From DAIMZI01 sp036734025 (GTDB lineage: Bacteria; Pseudomonadota; Alphaproteobacteria; Rhizobiales; Rhodomicrobiaceae), in contig DAIMZI010000010.1 of assembly GCA_036734025.1 (NCBI GenBank), forward strand, positions 1-64,000: a stretch of 64,000 nt of DNA. Direction: 5' to 3'. Under the pieces are notes generated by a model that saw only the letters and a list, made by a program, of their open reading frames with translations, did not search any database and was not told the origin of the DNA. Positions 45,094 through 55,781 of the stretch are shown piece after piece; the stretch's first letter is position 1; the number at the start of each line of letters is the position of its first letter. The position numbers were made by a program, and so were the translations under genes.

Positions 45094-46914
45094 TTATCGT
45101 CCCAGCAGCCGAACCCATCTGGGTTCAGGGCCTTCGCCGCAGCGATAGGCAGACGGCACTTCACAGCGTCGGGTCTGATCAGGCGGGCCGGACACGAAAA
45201 GCTCGATATGCAGCACCCGCCCGCCATTGATGTTGAAGCCGCTGAAACATGCTGCCGGCGCGGGTGTGGGCTGGCCTTGCCGCGACGCTGCCTCGATGAA
45301 GGCTGAGCGCTGGCGATCGCTGACCACCGCCAGCCGCCCCGGCGCTGACGTGAACCATTCGCCGGCTTGCGCGCCGCGCGCCATTTCGGTCAGCGTGCCC
45401 AGCCTGAAGACCGCGCTCGGCTCATTATAGCCCGACAGCATCACCGGTCCGCTGGTGCACTCTGCGAGGGCTTGCGCCGCCCGGTCGATCTTCTCGCTGA
45501 CCCAGACCGGTTCCAGGCGCGGCAATATCTGCGAATAGACGCCCGCATAGAGCGCGCCGGCGCTGATCAGGGCAAGGGCGATCGCGGCGTGGAAACGGGC
45601 ACGCCACGCACATGCCACGACCAGCGGCACCGTCAGCGCGAACAGCCCCGCAAGGAAGACCGAAACCGCCGTCGGCGGAACCTCGAACAGCCACAGTGCC
45701 GCGGCAAACACGCCGACCTGCGCCAGCCCCACGATCATCCACAGCACCGCTCCCTGCTTGTAGGTGCGCAACGGTAATGATCCGCTCATCACCTGCTCGC
45801 GCAACACCCATGCCGCGGCCATGGCGACAGCCGGATAGAGCGGCAGAACATAATGCGGCAGCTTGGTCGGCACGGCTTCGAGCACCAGCCAGAACGGCAC
45901 GATCCAGGCCAGCAGGAACAGGGCGCGGCGCTGGTGACGGTTGCGCCACAGCCACAGCGCGCAACCGCCCGTGGCGATCAGTGCGGCCGGCCAGAACGTC
46001 CACCAGAACAGCAAGAAATAATAGCCCGGTGGCCCCCAATGATTTTCCTGGCCGCTGCCGAGCTTGGCGGCAAAGTCTTCGCCCAGCGCCAGCCGGAAGA
46101 ATTCGCCCTCCGACAGGATGCCGATGGCGATGAACCACGGTGATATGATGAGCAGTACAAGCGGCAGGCCCCAGGCCGCATGCAGCCGCGAAAGCCAGTC
46201 CCGCTGCCGGTCAAGGATGAGGATCGTGGCGATGGTCAAGGCGGCGACGGCGGGCGCGATCGGCCCCTTGATCAGGACACCGACCCCCAGCGCGATCCAG
46301 AATACCGCGGCGATGCCGACCATATCCTCGCGCGCCCGGCGCAACAGGTAGATGCGCGCAAGCGCCCCCTGCGACAGCGCGATAGCGGCGATCAGTGCGC
46401 CGTCCGATTTGGCGATATGGGCTTCTAGGCTCAGCGTGAGCCCCGCCCCGAACAGCGCTGCGCCAAGCAACGCCGTCTGGCGCCCGAATAAAGGCCGCAT
46501 CGCCCACCATGTGGCGAGTACCGCAAGGATCGCGCCAAACAGCGACGGAATGCGGTAGGCCCACAGGGCGGCGCGGTCATGGCCGGTCAGGCTGACGCTG
46601 GCGGATTGCAGCCAGTAGATGGCGATTGGCTTTTTATAGCGCGGCTGATCCTGGAAGCGGATATCGATGAAATCGCCGCTCTCCAGCATCTGCTTGGTGG
46701 CCTGGACATAGCGCGACTCGTCGCGGTCGGTGGGCGGCATGGTGGTGAAGCCGGGCAGATAGAAGCACAGGCACATCAGCACGAGCGCGACAGCACCGCG
46801 AAGGGGCCGCGCGCTGAGCCAGTCGAGCCCGCCCCGCAAGGCCTCTTCTGCCCGCTCCAGCCGGCCGGGCGCTGATGCACCGTCATTTTCCCGCGCCCTT
46901 GCCGATTTCAGCAT
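45094..46914 (-). CDS. ArnT-like membrane glycosyltransferase (PMT superfamily)
   Basis: GT-C transferase that moves a sugar from an undecaprenyl carrier to a lipid or protein acceptor in the periplasm. 606 residues with about 12 hydrophobic segments, beginning after a 35-residue cytoplasmic tail. The first periplasmic loop carries the catalytic acidic motif PPTDRDESRYVQATKQ, and KKPIAIYWLQ follows. The C-terminal soluble part (from about 490) contains STSGPVMLSGYNEPSA-like fold. Could be lipid A aminoarabinose transferase or a generic PMT; the former is not proven. Confidence 0.85.
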   Translation of the reverse strand: MLKSARARENDGASAPGRLERAEEALRGGLDWLSARPLRGAVALVLMCLCFYLPGFTTMPPTDRDESRYVQATKQMLESGDFIDIRFQDQPRYKKPIAIYWLQSASVSLTGHDRAALWAYRIPSLFGAILAVLATWWAMRPLFGRQTALLGAALFGAGLTLSLEAHIAKSDGALIAAIALSQGALARIYLLRRAREDMVGIAAVFWIALGVGVLIKGPIAPAVAALTIATILILDRQRDWLSRLHAAWGLPLVLLIISPWFIAIGILSEGEFFRLALGEDFAAKLGSGQENHWGPPGYYFLLFWWTFWPAALIATGGCALWLWRNRHQRRALFLLAWIVPFWLVLEAVPTKLPHYVLPLYPAVAMAAAWVLREQVMSGSLPLRTYKQGAVLWMIVGLAQVGVFAAALWLFEVPPTAVSVFLAGLFALTVPLVVACAWRARFHAAIALALISAGALYAGVYSQILPRLEPVWVSEKIDRAAQALAECTSGPVMLSGYNEPSAVFRLGTLTEMARGAQAGEWFTSAPGRLAVVSDRQRSAFIEAASRQGQPTPAPAACFSGFNINGGRVLHIELFVSGPPDQTRRCEVPSAYRCGEGPEPRWVRLLGR

Positions 46915-46935
46915 GATGTCAACAGCTCCTGTCAG

Positions 46936-48483
46936 TTACACAATCATACAGACGCCGCCGCGGCGCGCGTCGCCCGCCCCGTCCAGCGTGCCATCGGCGC
47001 GCCGGCTGGCAGCGTGGACCCCGCCGAAGAACAGATTGGCATCCGGCCAGGCCCGAGCGTCGGGAAAGGCCCGCAACAGCGCTTGGCGCGCATCGGCGGC
47101 GAACCGGTCTTCAAAACTTGCCGTGCCGCATTTCTCGACATGCAGGCGCGGGGCGCTTACAGCCTCGGCCGGGCTCATCTTCCCATTGATCAGATTCAGC
47201 GCGACGGTGAGGATCGCCGAGCGGATACGGTTCGAACCGCCCGAACCGAGCGCCGTGATTGCCCCGTCCGAAGCGGTCATGAGCGTCGGCGCCATCATGC
47301 TCGACATGCGGGTGTCGGGCGTCCACTGATGAAAGCCGCCCGGATTGACATCCTCCTCGCCGAGCATGTTGTTCAGCATGAAGCCGCACCCGTCGACGAT
47401 CGCGCCGTTGCCCTCGCCGTTGCTGATGGTGACGCTCGCGGCGTTGCCGAGCCCGTCTATGACGCTGATGTGGGTGGTGCCGCGCGGTGCGGCGCTGTGG
47501 CCATCGAGCGCCTGCAATTGCGCCGCGATGACCTCATCGGCTGGTGTGCACATGGAGCGCCGGGACAGATCGCCGCGCGCCGCATTGGTGCTTTCCATGA
47601 TGCTTGCCAGTAGCGCTGGGCACGGCGGCAGGTCGCGCGAAAGGCGACGCTCGGCAAGGCCAAGCGCAAAGGCGATCAGCACGCCGCTGGCGGCCGGCGC
47701 GGGGTTGAGCGCCAGATCATGGCCGCGATAGGTCCAATGAAGCGGCTCGCGGCGCTCCACCCTGTAGCCGCGCAGATCCTCGATGCTCAGATGACCGCCG
47801 CCTTGCGCCGATTGCGCCAGAATGGCCCGGCCCGCCTCGCCTTCGACGAACAGCTCCGGCCCGGTTTCGGCCAGGGCCGCGAACATGTCGGCCAGGTCAG
47901 GATTGCGGAAATTCTCACCCACGCTCATCAGCGCGCCGCTGGGAGCGAAAAGTCGTCTTGCGTTGTCGCTGGCGGTCAGGATCGGCGACACAATGCTGAA
48001 TATGTAGGCGTGGATCGGTGCCAGCGGCACGCCTTCTTGTGCCGCCTTGATCGCAGGTTCGACTATGCGCGTCATGGGCAGCCGGCCCAGATCACCATGC
48101 ACCGCAAACAGCCCCGGCACGAAGCCGGGCACGGCGGTCGCGCCGGCGCCGATATGGAACTCCTGCGTGGCGGGGCCGAAATCGGCGCTGATGGCGCGAA
48201 AGTCCAGCGCCGACTCGGGCGTCTTGCGCCGCGGGGTCTGCACGAAGAAATCATAGAGTATGGTCTTGCTGTCGCACGGCTGCGCCATCAGAAAACCGCC
48301 GCCGCCGGGCGAGCACAGTACGGCCTCGCACACGCAGGCGCTCAGCATCGCTGCCAGCGCCGCGTCAAAGGCATTGCCGCCATCCTTCAGAATTTCCACT
48401 GCCGCGTTAGCCGTGACTTCATGTCCGGCGGCGACCACACCCTTTTTCACGCGTGCGTCCTCCCCAGCGATGGCGGGGACCAA
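46936..48483 (-). CDS. ggt: Gamma-glutamyltransferase family protein
   Basis: N-terminal nucleophile hydrolase that transfers or hydrolyses gamma-glutamyl groups. 515 residues. Autocatalytic Thr is in RGTTHISVIDGLGNA; downstream FMLNNMLGEEDVNPGG and the glycine loop ALGSGGSNRIRSAIL match the family. No signal peptide is seen, so unlike E. coli Ggt it may act in the cytoplasm, or the true start may lie elsewhere. It lies 21 bp upstream of the glycosyltransferase gene, same direction; a possible operon. Confidence 0.88.
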   Translation of the reverse strand: MVPAIAGEDARVKKGVVAAGHEVTANAAVEILKDGGNAFDAALAAMLSACVCEAVLCSPGGGGFLMAQPCDSKTILYDFFVQTPRRKTPESALDFRAISADFGPATQEFHIGAGATAVPGFVPGLFAVHGDLGRLPMTRIVEPAIKAAQEGVPLAPIHAYIFSIVSPILTASDNARRLFAPSGALMSVGENFRNPDLADMFAALAETGPELFVEGEAGRAILAQSAQGGGHLSIEDLRGYRVERREPLHWTYRGHDLALNPAPAASGVLIAFALGLAERRLSRDLPPCPALLASIMESTNAARGDLSRRSMCTPADEVIAAQLQALDGHSAAPRGTTHISVIDGLGNAASVTISNGEGNGAIVDGCGFMLNNMLGEEDVNPGGFHQWTPDTRMSSMMAPTLMTASDGAITALGSGGSNRIRSAILTVALNLINGKMSPAEAVSAPRLHVEKCGTASFEDRFAADARQALLRAFPDARAWPDANLFFGGVHAASRRADGTLDGAGDARRGGVCMIV

Positions 48484-48652
48484 GTGATGGTTGATCTGCG
48501 GGGGGGTCTTATCAGGTTAGGCGCCCACGGCCAATGGATAAGCCGATGCCGTTTCACTATTTCGTCGGTGGCAGCAGCGGGCGCGATGATCTAACCTACG
48601 CTCATGTAGCGTCGAAAAGTTCTCCATTGCAATGGCTGCCAGATAACGCACC

Positions 48653-48703
48653 CTGTCCGAAAACGCATCCTGCCCGAAAACGCATTCTGCCCGAAGAGGC
48701 GCT
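48653..48703 (+). repeat. 17-bp tandem repeat before the malic enzyme gene
   Basis: Three head-to-tail 17-bp units with core CTGCCCGAAAACGCAT: 48653-48669 and 48670-48686 (two differences), then 48687-48703 diverged. The last unit includes the purine-rich GAAGAGG that probably is the ribosome-binding site of the malic enzyme. Slippage or a binding-site array are both possible. Confidence 0.7.
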
Positions 48704-48706
48704 TCC

Positions 48707-50995
48707 ATGTCCGATCCGATTTCCGACGATCTCAAATCCGGTGCGTTGTATTACCACCGTGAGCCGCGCCCCGGCAAGATCGAGATTACCCCGACAAAGC
48801 CGCTGGGCAATCAGCGCGATCTGGCGCTGGCTTATTCGCCCGGTGTGGCGGCCGCGTGCGAAGCCATCGTCGAAGACCCCGAAGCTGCGGACGAGTTGAC
48901 GCTGCGCGCCAATCTCGTGGCGGTCATCACCAACGGCACGGCGGTCCTCGGTCTTGGTAATATCGGCCCGCTGGCGTCCAAGCCCGTGATGGAGGGCAAG
49001 GCCGTGCTATTCAAGAAATTCGCCGGGATCGACGTTTTCGACCTTGAGGTCGATGCGAACGATCCCGAGCGTTTCTGTGATGTCGTCGCCGCGCTCGAGC
49101 CCACGTTCGGCGGCATCAATCTGGAGGACATCAAGGCGCCGGAATGTTTCCAGATCGAGGAGGCGCTGGCCAAGCGCATGGCTATCCCGGTGCTGCACGA
49201 TGATCAGCACGGCACGGCCATCATCGTCGCAGCCGCCGTGCTCAACGGGCTTTCGATCACCGGCAAGCGCATCGAGGATGTGAAGATCGTGACGGCCGGC
49301 GCCGGGGCGGCCGCGCTGGCGTGCCTCAATCTGCTGCTGTCGCTGGGGGCGCGGCGTGAAAACATCTGGGTGAATGATATCGACGGACTGGTCTATGAAG
49401 GCCGGGCCTCGCTGATGGACCCGTGGAAGGCGAAATTCGCGCAGGCAACGCCGCATCGGGGGTTGAGCGATACGATAGCGGGCGCAGATGTGTTCCTCGG
49501 GCTCTCCGCTGCCGGGGTGCTGAAGCCGGAGATGCTGGCCATGATGGGGCCGCGCCCGCTGGTCCTCGCGCTGGCCAATCCGGTGCCCGAGATCATGCCC
49601 GATCTGGCGAAGGAGACCCGCCCGGATGTGCTGATATGCACAGGCCGGTCTGATTTTCCCAATCAGGTCAACAATGTGCTCTGCTTCCCCTATATCTTCC
49701 GCGGCGCGCTCGATGTCGGCGCAACCGCGATCAATGAGGAGATGAAGCTTGCTGCCGTTCGCGCCATCGCGGCGCTTGCGCATGAGGCCTCATCGGATGT
49801 TGCGGCGCGCGCCTATGACGGCAGCACCAAGCTTTTCGGGCCGGAATTTCTGATCCCGACGCCGTTCGACCCGAGGCTGATCCTGCGCATCGCGCCGGCA
49901 GTCGCCCGCGCGGCGGTTGAAAGCGGCGTCGCGCGCCGGCCCATCGAGGATTTCGCCGCCTATGAAGACCGGCTGAACCGTTTCGTATTCCGCTCCGGTC
50001 TGATCATGAAACCGCTGTTCAGCGAGGCTCGTGCGGCGAAGAAGCGCGTGATTTTTGCCGAGGGCGAGGATGAGCGGGTGCTGCGCGCCGCGCAGGTCGC
50101 GATCGAGGAGGACATCGCCTTACCCATTCTCGTCGGCCGGCCCGATGTGGTGGCGACGCGGCTGGAGCGTTATGGGCTGTCGATCAAGCCCGGCGCCGAT
50201 TTTGAACTGATCAACCCCGAGGATGATCCGCGCTACCGCGATTATGTCGATACCTATCTGCGGCTTACATGGCGCAACGGGATCACGCCGGACCGCGCGC
50301 GCACGGTGGTGCGGACCCGGCCGACAGTGATCGCCGCGCTGGCCGTGCAGCGTGGCGACGCTGATGCCATGATGTGCGGGCTGGAGGGATTGTTTGCGCG
50401 CCATCTGGGCCATATCCGCGATATCATCGGGCTGGCGCCGGGGGTGCGCGACTTCTCAGCGCTCAGCCTGGTGATCATGCCGGCCGGCGCCTATTTCATC
50501 GCCGACACGCATGTCACGCCCGATCCGAGCGCCGAAGAGATCGCGGAGATGGTGATCCTTTCCTCCGAGCAGGTGCGCCGGTTCGGCATCACACCCAAGG
50601 TGGCGCTGCTGTCGCATTCCGCTTTTGGCAGCACGAATGCGCCAAGCGCCATCAAGATGCGCCGTGCTGTGCAACTGCTGCGCGGCCAGGCCCCGGCGCT
50701 GGAGGTCGAGGGCGAGATGCATGGGGATGCGGCGCTGAACGAGGCTTATCGCACGCGGATGTTTCCGCTGTCGCAGCTCACCGGCGAGGCCAACATGCTG
50801 ATCATGCCCAACCTCGATGCCGCCAACATCGTCTATCAGCTTCTGCGAACCGTCGGCAATGCCCTGCCCGTGGGACCGATCCTCATCGGCGCGGCCAAGC
50901 CGGCGCACATTCTGACGCCGTCGGTCACGGCGCGCGGCATCGTCAACATGACGGCCATTGCCGCGGTGGAAGCGAAGCACTGTACGTCCACCTGA
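48707..50995 (+). CDS. maeB: NADP-dependent malic enzyme (phosphotransacetylase fusion)
   Basis: Decarboxylates malate to pyruvate, supplying NADPH. 762 residues. The malic domain (1-430) has [39 protein letters not shown] and [16 protein letters not shown] (NADP loop). The C-terminal 330 residues are a phosphotransacetylase-like domain ([19 protein letters not shown]), non-catalytic but allosteric in E. coli MaeB. Full length. A 17-bp tandem repeat covers the translation initiation region. Confidence 0.96.
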   Translation: MSDPISDDLKSGALYYHREPRPGKIEITPTKPLGNQRDLALAYSPGVAAACEAIVEDPEAADELTLRANLVAVITNGTAVLGLGNIGPLASKPVMEGKAVLFKKFAGIDVFDLEVDANDPERFCDVVAALEPTFGGINLEDIKAPECFQIEEALAKRMAIPVLHDDQHGTAIIVAAAVLNGLSITGKRIEDVKIVTAGAGAAALACLNLLLSLGARRENIWVNDIDGLVYEGRASLMDPWKAKFAQATPHRGLSDTIAGADVFLGLSAAGVLKPEMLAMMGPRPLVLALANPVPEIMPDLAKETRPDVLICTGRSDFPNQVNNVLCFPYIFRGALDVGATAINEEMKLAAVRAIAALAHEASSDVAARAYDGSTKLFGPEFLIPTPFDPRLILRIAPAVARAAVESGVARRPIEDFAAYEDRLNRFVFRSGLIMKPLFSEARAAKKRVIFAEGEDERVLRAAQVAIEEDIALPILVGRPDVVATRLERYGLSIKPGADFELINPEDDPRYRDYVDTYLRLTWRNGITPDRARTVVRTRPTVIAALAVQRGDADAMMCGLEGLFARHLGHIRDIIGLAPGVRDFSALSLVIMPAGAYFIADTHVTPDPSAEEIAEMVILSSEQVRRFGITPKVALLSHSAFGSTNAPSAIKMRRAVQLLRGQAPALEVEGEMHGDAALNEAYRTRMFPLSQLTGEANMLIMPNLDAANIVYQLLRTVGNALPVGPILIGAAKPAHILTPSVTARGIVNMTAIAAVEAKHCTST

Positions 50996-51028
50996 GGCAT
51001 TGACTCACCAGGACAGCCAGAACCGGAC

Positions 51029-51394
51029 TTACCAGGACAGGCAGACCCGGGTCACGCCGCGCCGGCGAAAACCCAGTTGGTCGGCGGCTGCGCGCGACAG
51101 ATCGATGACGCGGCCGCGGCTGAAAGGTCCGCGGTCGACGATGCGCACGACCACCGAGCGGCCCGAGCGCCTGTCCTTCACCCTGACGCGGGTGCCGAAC
51201 GGCAGGCTGCGATGGGCGGCGACCATTTCATTCGGGTTGAAGCGGCGGCCGCTGGCGGTCTTGCGCCCAGCGAATTCGGCGCCGTACCACGACGCCGCCC
51301 CGCATTGGGTGCGCGCGGCCTCGGCGTCGTTGATCGGTGCAGCGGCGATGATTGCGGCAAGCGATGCTGCCGCCAGAAGAACATACAAGTGCAT
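51029..51394 (-). CDS. RlpA-like double-psi beta-barrel protein
   Basis: Small secreted protein, 121 residues, with signal peptide (about 1-27, ending NDAEA) and a double-psi barrel: [53 protein letters not shown]. The catalytic Asp and His of RlpA lytic transglycosylases are present. No SPOR domain follows, unlike full RlpA, so it lacks septal-glycan targeting. Convergent with maeB. Confidence 0.88.
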   Translation of the reverse strand: MHLYVLLAAASLAAIIAAAPINDAEAARTQCGAASWYGAEFAGRKTASGRRFNPNEMVAAHRSLPFGTRVRVKDRRSGRSVVVRIVDRGPFSRGRVIDLSRAAADQLGFRRRGVTRVCLSW

Positions 51395-51406
51395 GCGGAA
51401 TTTTCC

Positions 51407-52123
51407 CTACAGGATGAAACCAAGCAGGACGGGTAATAAGACCGCAGTTGCGACAGCATTAAGGCCCATGGCCAAACCGGCGAACGCGCCGGCGATCTCA
51501 TTGACCTGGATCGCGCGCGCCGTGCCGATGCCGTGGCTTGCCGTTCCCATTGCCAGACCGCGCGCCGCCCAGTCACGAACCCGCAGCAGGTTCAGCAGAG
51601 GCGGTCCCAGCATGGCGCCCGCAATCCCGGTCGTTATCACCAGGACCGCCGTCAGCGAGGGCAGCCCGCCAAGCTGTTTGGTGATCCCCATGGCGACAGG
51701 TGCGGTGACCGATTTGGGCGCCAGCGACAACAGCGCATCGCGCGTGACGCCGAGCATCCAGCCGATGCTGAGTGCCGAAAATGCCGCAGTCAACGAGCCG
51801 GCGATTATGGAAAACAGGATTGCCACCGCGGACTTCCTGATCTGCGCGAGTTGCCGATAAAGTGGTATGGCCAGCGCCACGGTCGCCGGGCCCAGCAGAA
51901 AATGAACGAACTGCGCGCCATCAAAATAGGTGGGATAGCCCGTGCCCGTCAGCGCCAGCACTGCCACGATCAGGACGACCGCGATCAGGACCGGATTGCA
52001 CAGCGGGTTCAGGCGCGCGCGCTGATAGATGAACAAGCCTATCTGATAGGCCACCAGCGTCAGCGTCAGATGCAGCAGCGGGCTGGCGCTCAGATACACC
52101 CAGATGTCGCGGAGATCGAGCAT
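51407..52123 (-). CDS. lrgB: LrgB family protein
   Basis: Membrane protein of the CidB/LrgB family, 238 residues, 7-8 hydrophobic segments, with family motif LLSLAPKSVTAPVAMGITKQLGG and GTASHGIGTARA. Works with LrgA in murein hydrolase or small-metabolite export. ATG 52123 overlaps the lrgA stop by one base (TGATG), indicating coupling; a longer frame to 52249 reads through lrgA. It lies 12 bp from the RlpA-like gene in the same direction. Confidence 0.92.
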   Translation of the reverse strand: MLDLRDIWVYLSASPLLHLTLTLVAYQIGLFIYQRARLNPLCNPVLIAVVLIVAVLALTGTGYPTYFDGAQFVHFLLGPATVALAIPLYRQLAQIRKSAVAILFSIIAGSLTAAFSALSIGWMLGVTRDALLSLAPKSVTAPVAMGITKQLGGLPSLTAVLVITTGIAGAMLGPPLLNLLRVRDWAARGLAMGTASHGIGTARAIQVNEIAGAFAGLAMGLNAVATAVLLPVLLGFIL

Positions 52124-52509
52124 CAGCCGCCTGCCTTGTCTTTTGGTCCGGGCGGTGGCGGCATCGGGCGCAGCCACATCATCGCATAGGCCGTCACCGC
52201 GATGGTCAGCAGCGTGCTGATAAGCAGTGCAAGCGATATCGGCAGCCATTGCAGGCTCAAGAGCTGGACATGCAGCATTATCCCGACGCCCGCCGGCACG
52301 AACAGCAGCGACAGGTTCTTCAGCAGTTCATCGCCGACGATGGCAAGGCCTTCGGGAATTTCGCCGTACACGACGAGCCCGGCAAACAGCAACACCATGC
52401 CGACCACCGGGCCGGGCACCGGCAGGCCGAGTGTCGTGACGAACAGCTCACCAGCAAGCTGGCAGCACAGGATAACCGTCAGATAGGCCAGCATTTCGGT
52501 CTTTCGCAA
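52123..52509 (-). CDS. lrgA: LrgA/CidA family holin-like protein
   Basis: 128 residues, four transmembrane segments. Conserved segments are QLAGELFVTTLGLPVPGPVV, GEIPEGLAIVGDELLKNLSL and LFVPAGVGIM. These holin-like proteins form membrane oligomers that control peptidoglycan hydrolases or carry pyruvate. First gene of the lrgAB pair. Confidence 0.92.
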   Translation of the reverse strand: MRKTEMLAYLTVILCCQLAGELFVTTLGLPVPGPVVGMVLLFAGLVVYGEIPEGLAIVGDELLKNLSLLFVPAGVGIMLHVQLLSLQWLPISLALLISTLLTIAVTAYAMMWLRPMPPPPGPKDKAGG

Positions 52510-52541
52510 TTCTCAGCGGCGCAGGCGCAAGCCCCTGGCGC

Positions 52542-53549
52542 CTAGACCTCGTAGAATTCGCGGTACCAGGACACGAATTTGCGGATGCCTTCATCGAGCG
52601 GCGTGTGTGGGCGAAAACCCACATCGCGCGCCAGATCGTCGACATCAGCGAATGTTGCGGGCACATCACCGGGCTGCATGGGCAGGAAATTCTTTTCCGC
52701 GGTGCGACCGACGGCGCGTTCGATGCAGGCGATATATTCCATCAGCGGCACCGGCTGGTTGTTGCCGATATTGTAGAGCCGGTAGGGCGCATTCGAGGTC
52801 CCCGGGTCAGGCGTGCCGGCGTCCCATGCCGGATCGGGTGCGCTGATCCTGTCGAGCGTGCGCACCACACCTTCGGTGATATCGTCGATATAGGTGAAAT
52901 CGCGCGCGTGGCGTCCATGATTGAACACGTCGATCGGCTCGCCGGCAATGATGCGCCGGGTGAACAGGAATGGCGACATGTCGGGCCGCCCCCACGGGCC
53001 GTAGACGGTGAAGAAGCGCAGGCCCGTCACCGGCAGCCGATACAGATGCGCATAAGTGTGGGCCATCAGCTCGCCGGCTTTCTTGGTAGCGGCATACAGG
53101 CTCAGCGGATGATCGACATTGTGATGGATGCTGAACGGCATTTTGGTGTTGGCGCCGTAGACCGAGCTCGACGAGGCATAGACGAGATGCTCGATCTCGC
53201 CGTGCCGGCAGCCTTCCAGCACGTTGAGAAAGCCGACCAGATTGGCGTCGGCATAGGCGCGCGGATTGTCGATCGAATAACGCACGCCGGCCTGCGCGGC
53301 CAGATGAATGACCCGGTTCGGGCGTTCCTGCAGGAAAAGCGCCTCGGTGGCCTTTGCGTCGGCCAGATCGCCGAAGGTGAAATGAAACCCGTTGCGGCCC
53401 TCAAGCTGGGCCAGCCGGGCGCGTTTCAGGCTCACATCGTAATAGTCGTTCAAATTGTCGACGCCGGCGACCTGATCGCCGCGATCGAGCAGCGCCTTGG
53501 CCACATGAAACCCGATGAAGCCGGCAACGCCGGTGACAAGCACCTTCAT
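52542..53549 (-). CDS. NAD-dependent epimerase, UDP-glucuronate 4-epimerase type
   Basis: Interconverts nucleotide sugars; likely UDP-glucuronate to UDP-galacturonate for polysaccharide. 335 residues from ATG 53549. NAD loop [16 protein letters not shown], catalytic Ser in [10 protein letters not shown], Tyr/Lys in [19 protein letters not shown], and [19 protein letters not shown], typical of uronate epimerases. It lies 32 bp upstream of lrgA's start in the same direction. Substrate inferred from motifs. Confidence 0.87.
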   Translation of the reverse strand: MKVLVTGVAGFIGFHVAKALLDRGDQVAGVDNLNDYYDVSLKRARLAQLEGRNGFHFTFGDLADAKATEALFLQERPNRVIHLAAQAGVRYSIDNPRAYADANLVGFLNVLEGCRHGEIEHLVYASSSSVYGANTKMPFSIHHNVDHPLSLYAATKKAGELMAHTYAHLYRLPVTGLRFFTVYGPWGRPDMSPFLFTRRIIAGEPIDVFNHGRHARDFTYIDDITEGVVRTLDRISAPDPAWDAGTPDPGTSNAPYRLYNIGNNQPVPLMEYIACIERAVGRTAEKNFLPMQPGDVPATFADVDDLARDVGFRPHTPLDEGIRKFVSWYREFYEV

Positions 53550-53656
53550 TTCGCCTCGTGCAATCAGCTTCCGGCGCGGATTAGCCCACACCGGCGACAA
53601 GAAAGTGCGCCTCGCCCACGATTGAACGCACGCTTCATGGAAATAAAGCGGTTTGC

Positions 53657-54505
53657 CTAGCTCGACAACTCGCGCGAGCGCTTTGCGGCCGCCTCGACGG
53701 CGCGCTGTATCAATGCAGCCATACCTTCATCGGCCATCAACACGTCGAGTGCGGCCTTTGTCGTCCCGCCTGGCGAAGTGACATTCTCGCGCAGCCTGGC
53801 GGCAGTATCGGGGCTTTGGCGCAACAGTTCGCCGGCGCCGTGAACGGTGGCGCGCGCCAGCGCCTGCGCCAAATCGCGCGGCAGTCCGGCAGCCTCGCCA
53901 GCATCTGCAAGCGTTTCGGCCAGCAGAAACACATAGGCCGGACCTGAGCCGGACACGGCCGTCACCGCATCCATGAGGGACTCATCGCGGACATGGCGAA
54001 CCTCGCCGACCGCGCCCATCAGGGCGTCGCACAGCGTTTGCTGTGCGGGGCTGACATGGGCATTCGCGCAGGTCACGGTGATGCCGCGACCGATTGCCGC
54101 AGGCGTGTTGGGCATGGCGCGGATGATGGCGCGCCCGTCGCCGAGCCCGGCCGCAAGACTGGCCAGCGTGCGCCCTGCGGCTATCGAGATGACGAGCGTA
54201 TCGGCGCCGGTTACGCCGCGCAGTTGGCGCAACGCCTCGTCCATCATCTGCGGCTTGACGGCCAGAACCAGAGCCCCGGCGCTGGCGCCGCTCGTGGGCG
54301 GCTGTGCCATAAGATGAAAGTTGTGCGCCGCGGCCAGGTCCGACAGTGCGGCCGATGGCGCGGGCTCTATGACATGGACCAGAGCCGGGTCGATGCCGGC
54401 TTCAAGCCACGCCGACAACATGGCTGCGCCCATGCGCCCCGCCCCTGCCAGCACCAGTGGGCCGGGCAGGGAAACAGCAGTGGCGTGGCGGGCATCGGCG
54501 GCCAT
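53657..54505 (-). CDS. proC: Pyrroline-5-carboxylate reductase
   Basis: Last step of proline synthesis, NAD(P)H-dependent. 282 residues from ATG 54505. Cofactor loop [28 protein letters not shown]; the P5CR signature [21 protein letters not shown]; and [14 protein letters not shown]. It follows the YbjN gene by 4 bp, as in many alphaproteobacteria. The frame extends upstream into the YbjN gene without a plausible start. Confidence 0.93.
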   Translation of the reverse strand: MAADARHATAVSLPGPLVLAGAGRMGAAMLSAWLEAGIDPALVHVIEPAPSAALSDLAAAHNFHLMAQPPTSGASAGALVLAVKPQMMDEALRQLRGVTGADTLVISIAAGRTLASLAAGLGDGRAIIRAMPNTPAAIGRGITVTCANAHVSPAQQTLCDALMGAVGEVRHVRDESLMDAVTAVSGSGPAYVFLLAETLADAGEAAGLPRDLAQALARATVHGAGELLRQSPDTAARLRENVTSPGGTTKAALDVLMADEGMAALIQRAVEAAAKRSRELSS

Positions 54506-54509
54506 TTGC

Positions 54510-55007
54510 TCAGGCTTGTCCCTCGGTCTCGAACATGGTGCTGGCCAGCGCCTGCTCGGCGCGCCGTCCGGCCCAGACGACGAACTGGAACGATTGATAA
54601 TAGCGTTCGCAATTTTCCAGTGCCGCCAGCAGCAGCGTGTCGCACTGGCCCGGCGTGGGTTCCGCCCCGTTGAGCATGAGACAGTGGCGATAGAGCAGCA
54701 CGCCTTCATGCGCCCAGAAATCGAAATGGCCAAGCCAGAGCTGCTCATTGATCTGGGCCAGCAGGCGGTAGACCTCATCGAGCCGGTTGCGTGGCACCTT
54801 CAGATCAAACGTGCAGGCCAGGTGTAGCGATTCCAGGTCTTCGCGCCAGTTGAGCGACAGGTGATAATCGCTCCATGCGCCAGCCACCGACAGGGTCAAT
54901 TCGTCTTCCGCGCTGCGCTCGAACGGCCAGTCATTTATTGCCGCGATCTGTTCGACCAGATCAACCGGATGGTAGATGCGTTCAAAGTCTGGTTGGATGG
55001 ATGCCAT
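54510..55007 (-). CDS. YbjN domain-containing protein
   Basis: 165 residues from ATG 55007. The YbjN/secretion-chaperone-like fold is visible in RIYHPVDLVEQIAAINDWPF, LACTFDLKVPRNRLDEVYRL and NEQLWLGHFDFW. E. coli YbjN affects motility and stress responses; the exact role is unknown. Gene pair with proC, 4 bp apart, is widely conserved. No signal peptide. Confidence 0.85.
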   Translation of the reverse strand: MASIQPDFERIYHPVDLVEQIAAINDWPFERSAEDELTLSVAGAWSDYHLSLNWREDLESLHLACTFDLKVPRNRLDEVYRLLAQINEQLWLGHFDFWAHEGVLLYRHCLMLNGAEPTPGQCDTLLLAALENCERYYQSFQFVVWAGRRAEQALASTMFETEGQA

Positions 55008-55231
55008 GATGTCCCTGTGTTCCGGATTTGCCCTGTCGCAAGACCAGCCGACACACGCACCGCAACCCTGCGGCAAACGCTAAAGTCCAACACGCGCCAG
55101 CGCAGAGTTTGACGCGAGCACCCCATACAAACCAATTTGCGCATAATCATGGGGGGTATCAGCGCCCGCTGATCCTCGCAAGGCGCGCGGCTTGTTGTCC
55201 ACGGGGAAAAGGCTCCGCCTGCAGGGACGTC

Positions 55232-55780
55232 TCAATGGCTGCTCTGAACGGCAGGCGGTTCCGGGGCAATCGGCAACAGCGCCGCGGCTTCGTCGGGGCC
55301 ATCGGCTCCCGGTTCGGTGTGGATGTCGAGAGCCGGTGGCACATCCGATATTGCCTGCGGCGCGGGACCATCGCGCGGCACATCGATAACGGTCTTGCTG
55401 TGGATTGGGTTCTGTGCGTCATGGACCGCGAACCGGTCCGGCGCCGTCGCCTGGCCAAGCATGAAGCCGGTGAGGCCAGCCGCAACCATCAGCGCGAGGA
55501 TCGCTGCCGCTCGCAAACCGGCCGCAAGCGTCTGCGCGGCGTCACGCGATCGCACGTCAAGGGCTGCTTGCAGGCGGTCGGGAACAGGCTCGCTGAGGCG
55601 CGGGCCATAGGCCGCGCGCAGTGCATTGGTCTGGGCTACCAGTTCTGCGACGTGGGCAGCGGTTTCTGGATTGGCACTCAGATGCGCTTCGACTTGCGCC
55701 TTGCGCTGGGGATCGGTGTCGAGCATTCCATCGACATAAGCCAGCAGATCCAGATCGTCGATGTGAGAATTATGCGTCAT
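55232..55780 (-). CDS. Anti-sigma factor
   Basis: 182 residues. N-terminal anti-sigma domain DDLDLLAYVDGMLDTDPQRK without the His-Cys-Cys zinc motif, one membrane segment at about 88-108 (AAAILALMVAAGLTGFMLGQ), and a Pro-rich periplasmic tail. The gene starts one base after the sigma factor stop, so the two form an operon. Holds the ECF sigma at the membrane until a signal releases it; the signal is unknown. Confidence 0.82.
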   Translation of the reverse strand: MTHNSHIDDLDLLAYVDGMLDTDPQRKAQVEAHLSANPETAAHVAELVAQTNALRAAYGPRLSEPVPDRLQAALDVRSRDAAQTLAAGLRAAAILALMVAAGLTGFMLGQATAPDRFAVHDAQNPIHSKTVIDVPRDGPAPQAISDVPPALDIHTEPGADGPDEAAALLPIAPEPPAVQSSH

Positions 55781-55781
55781 A

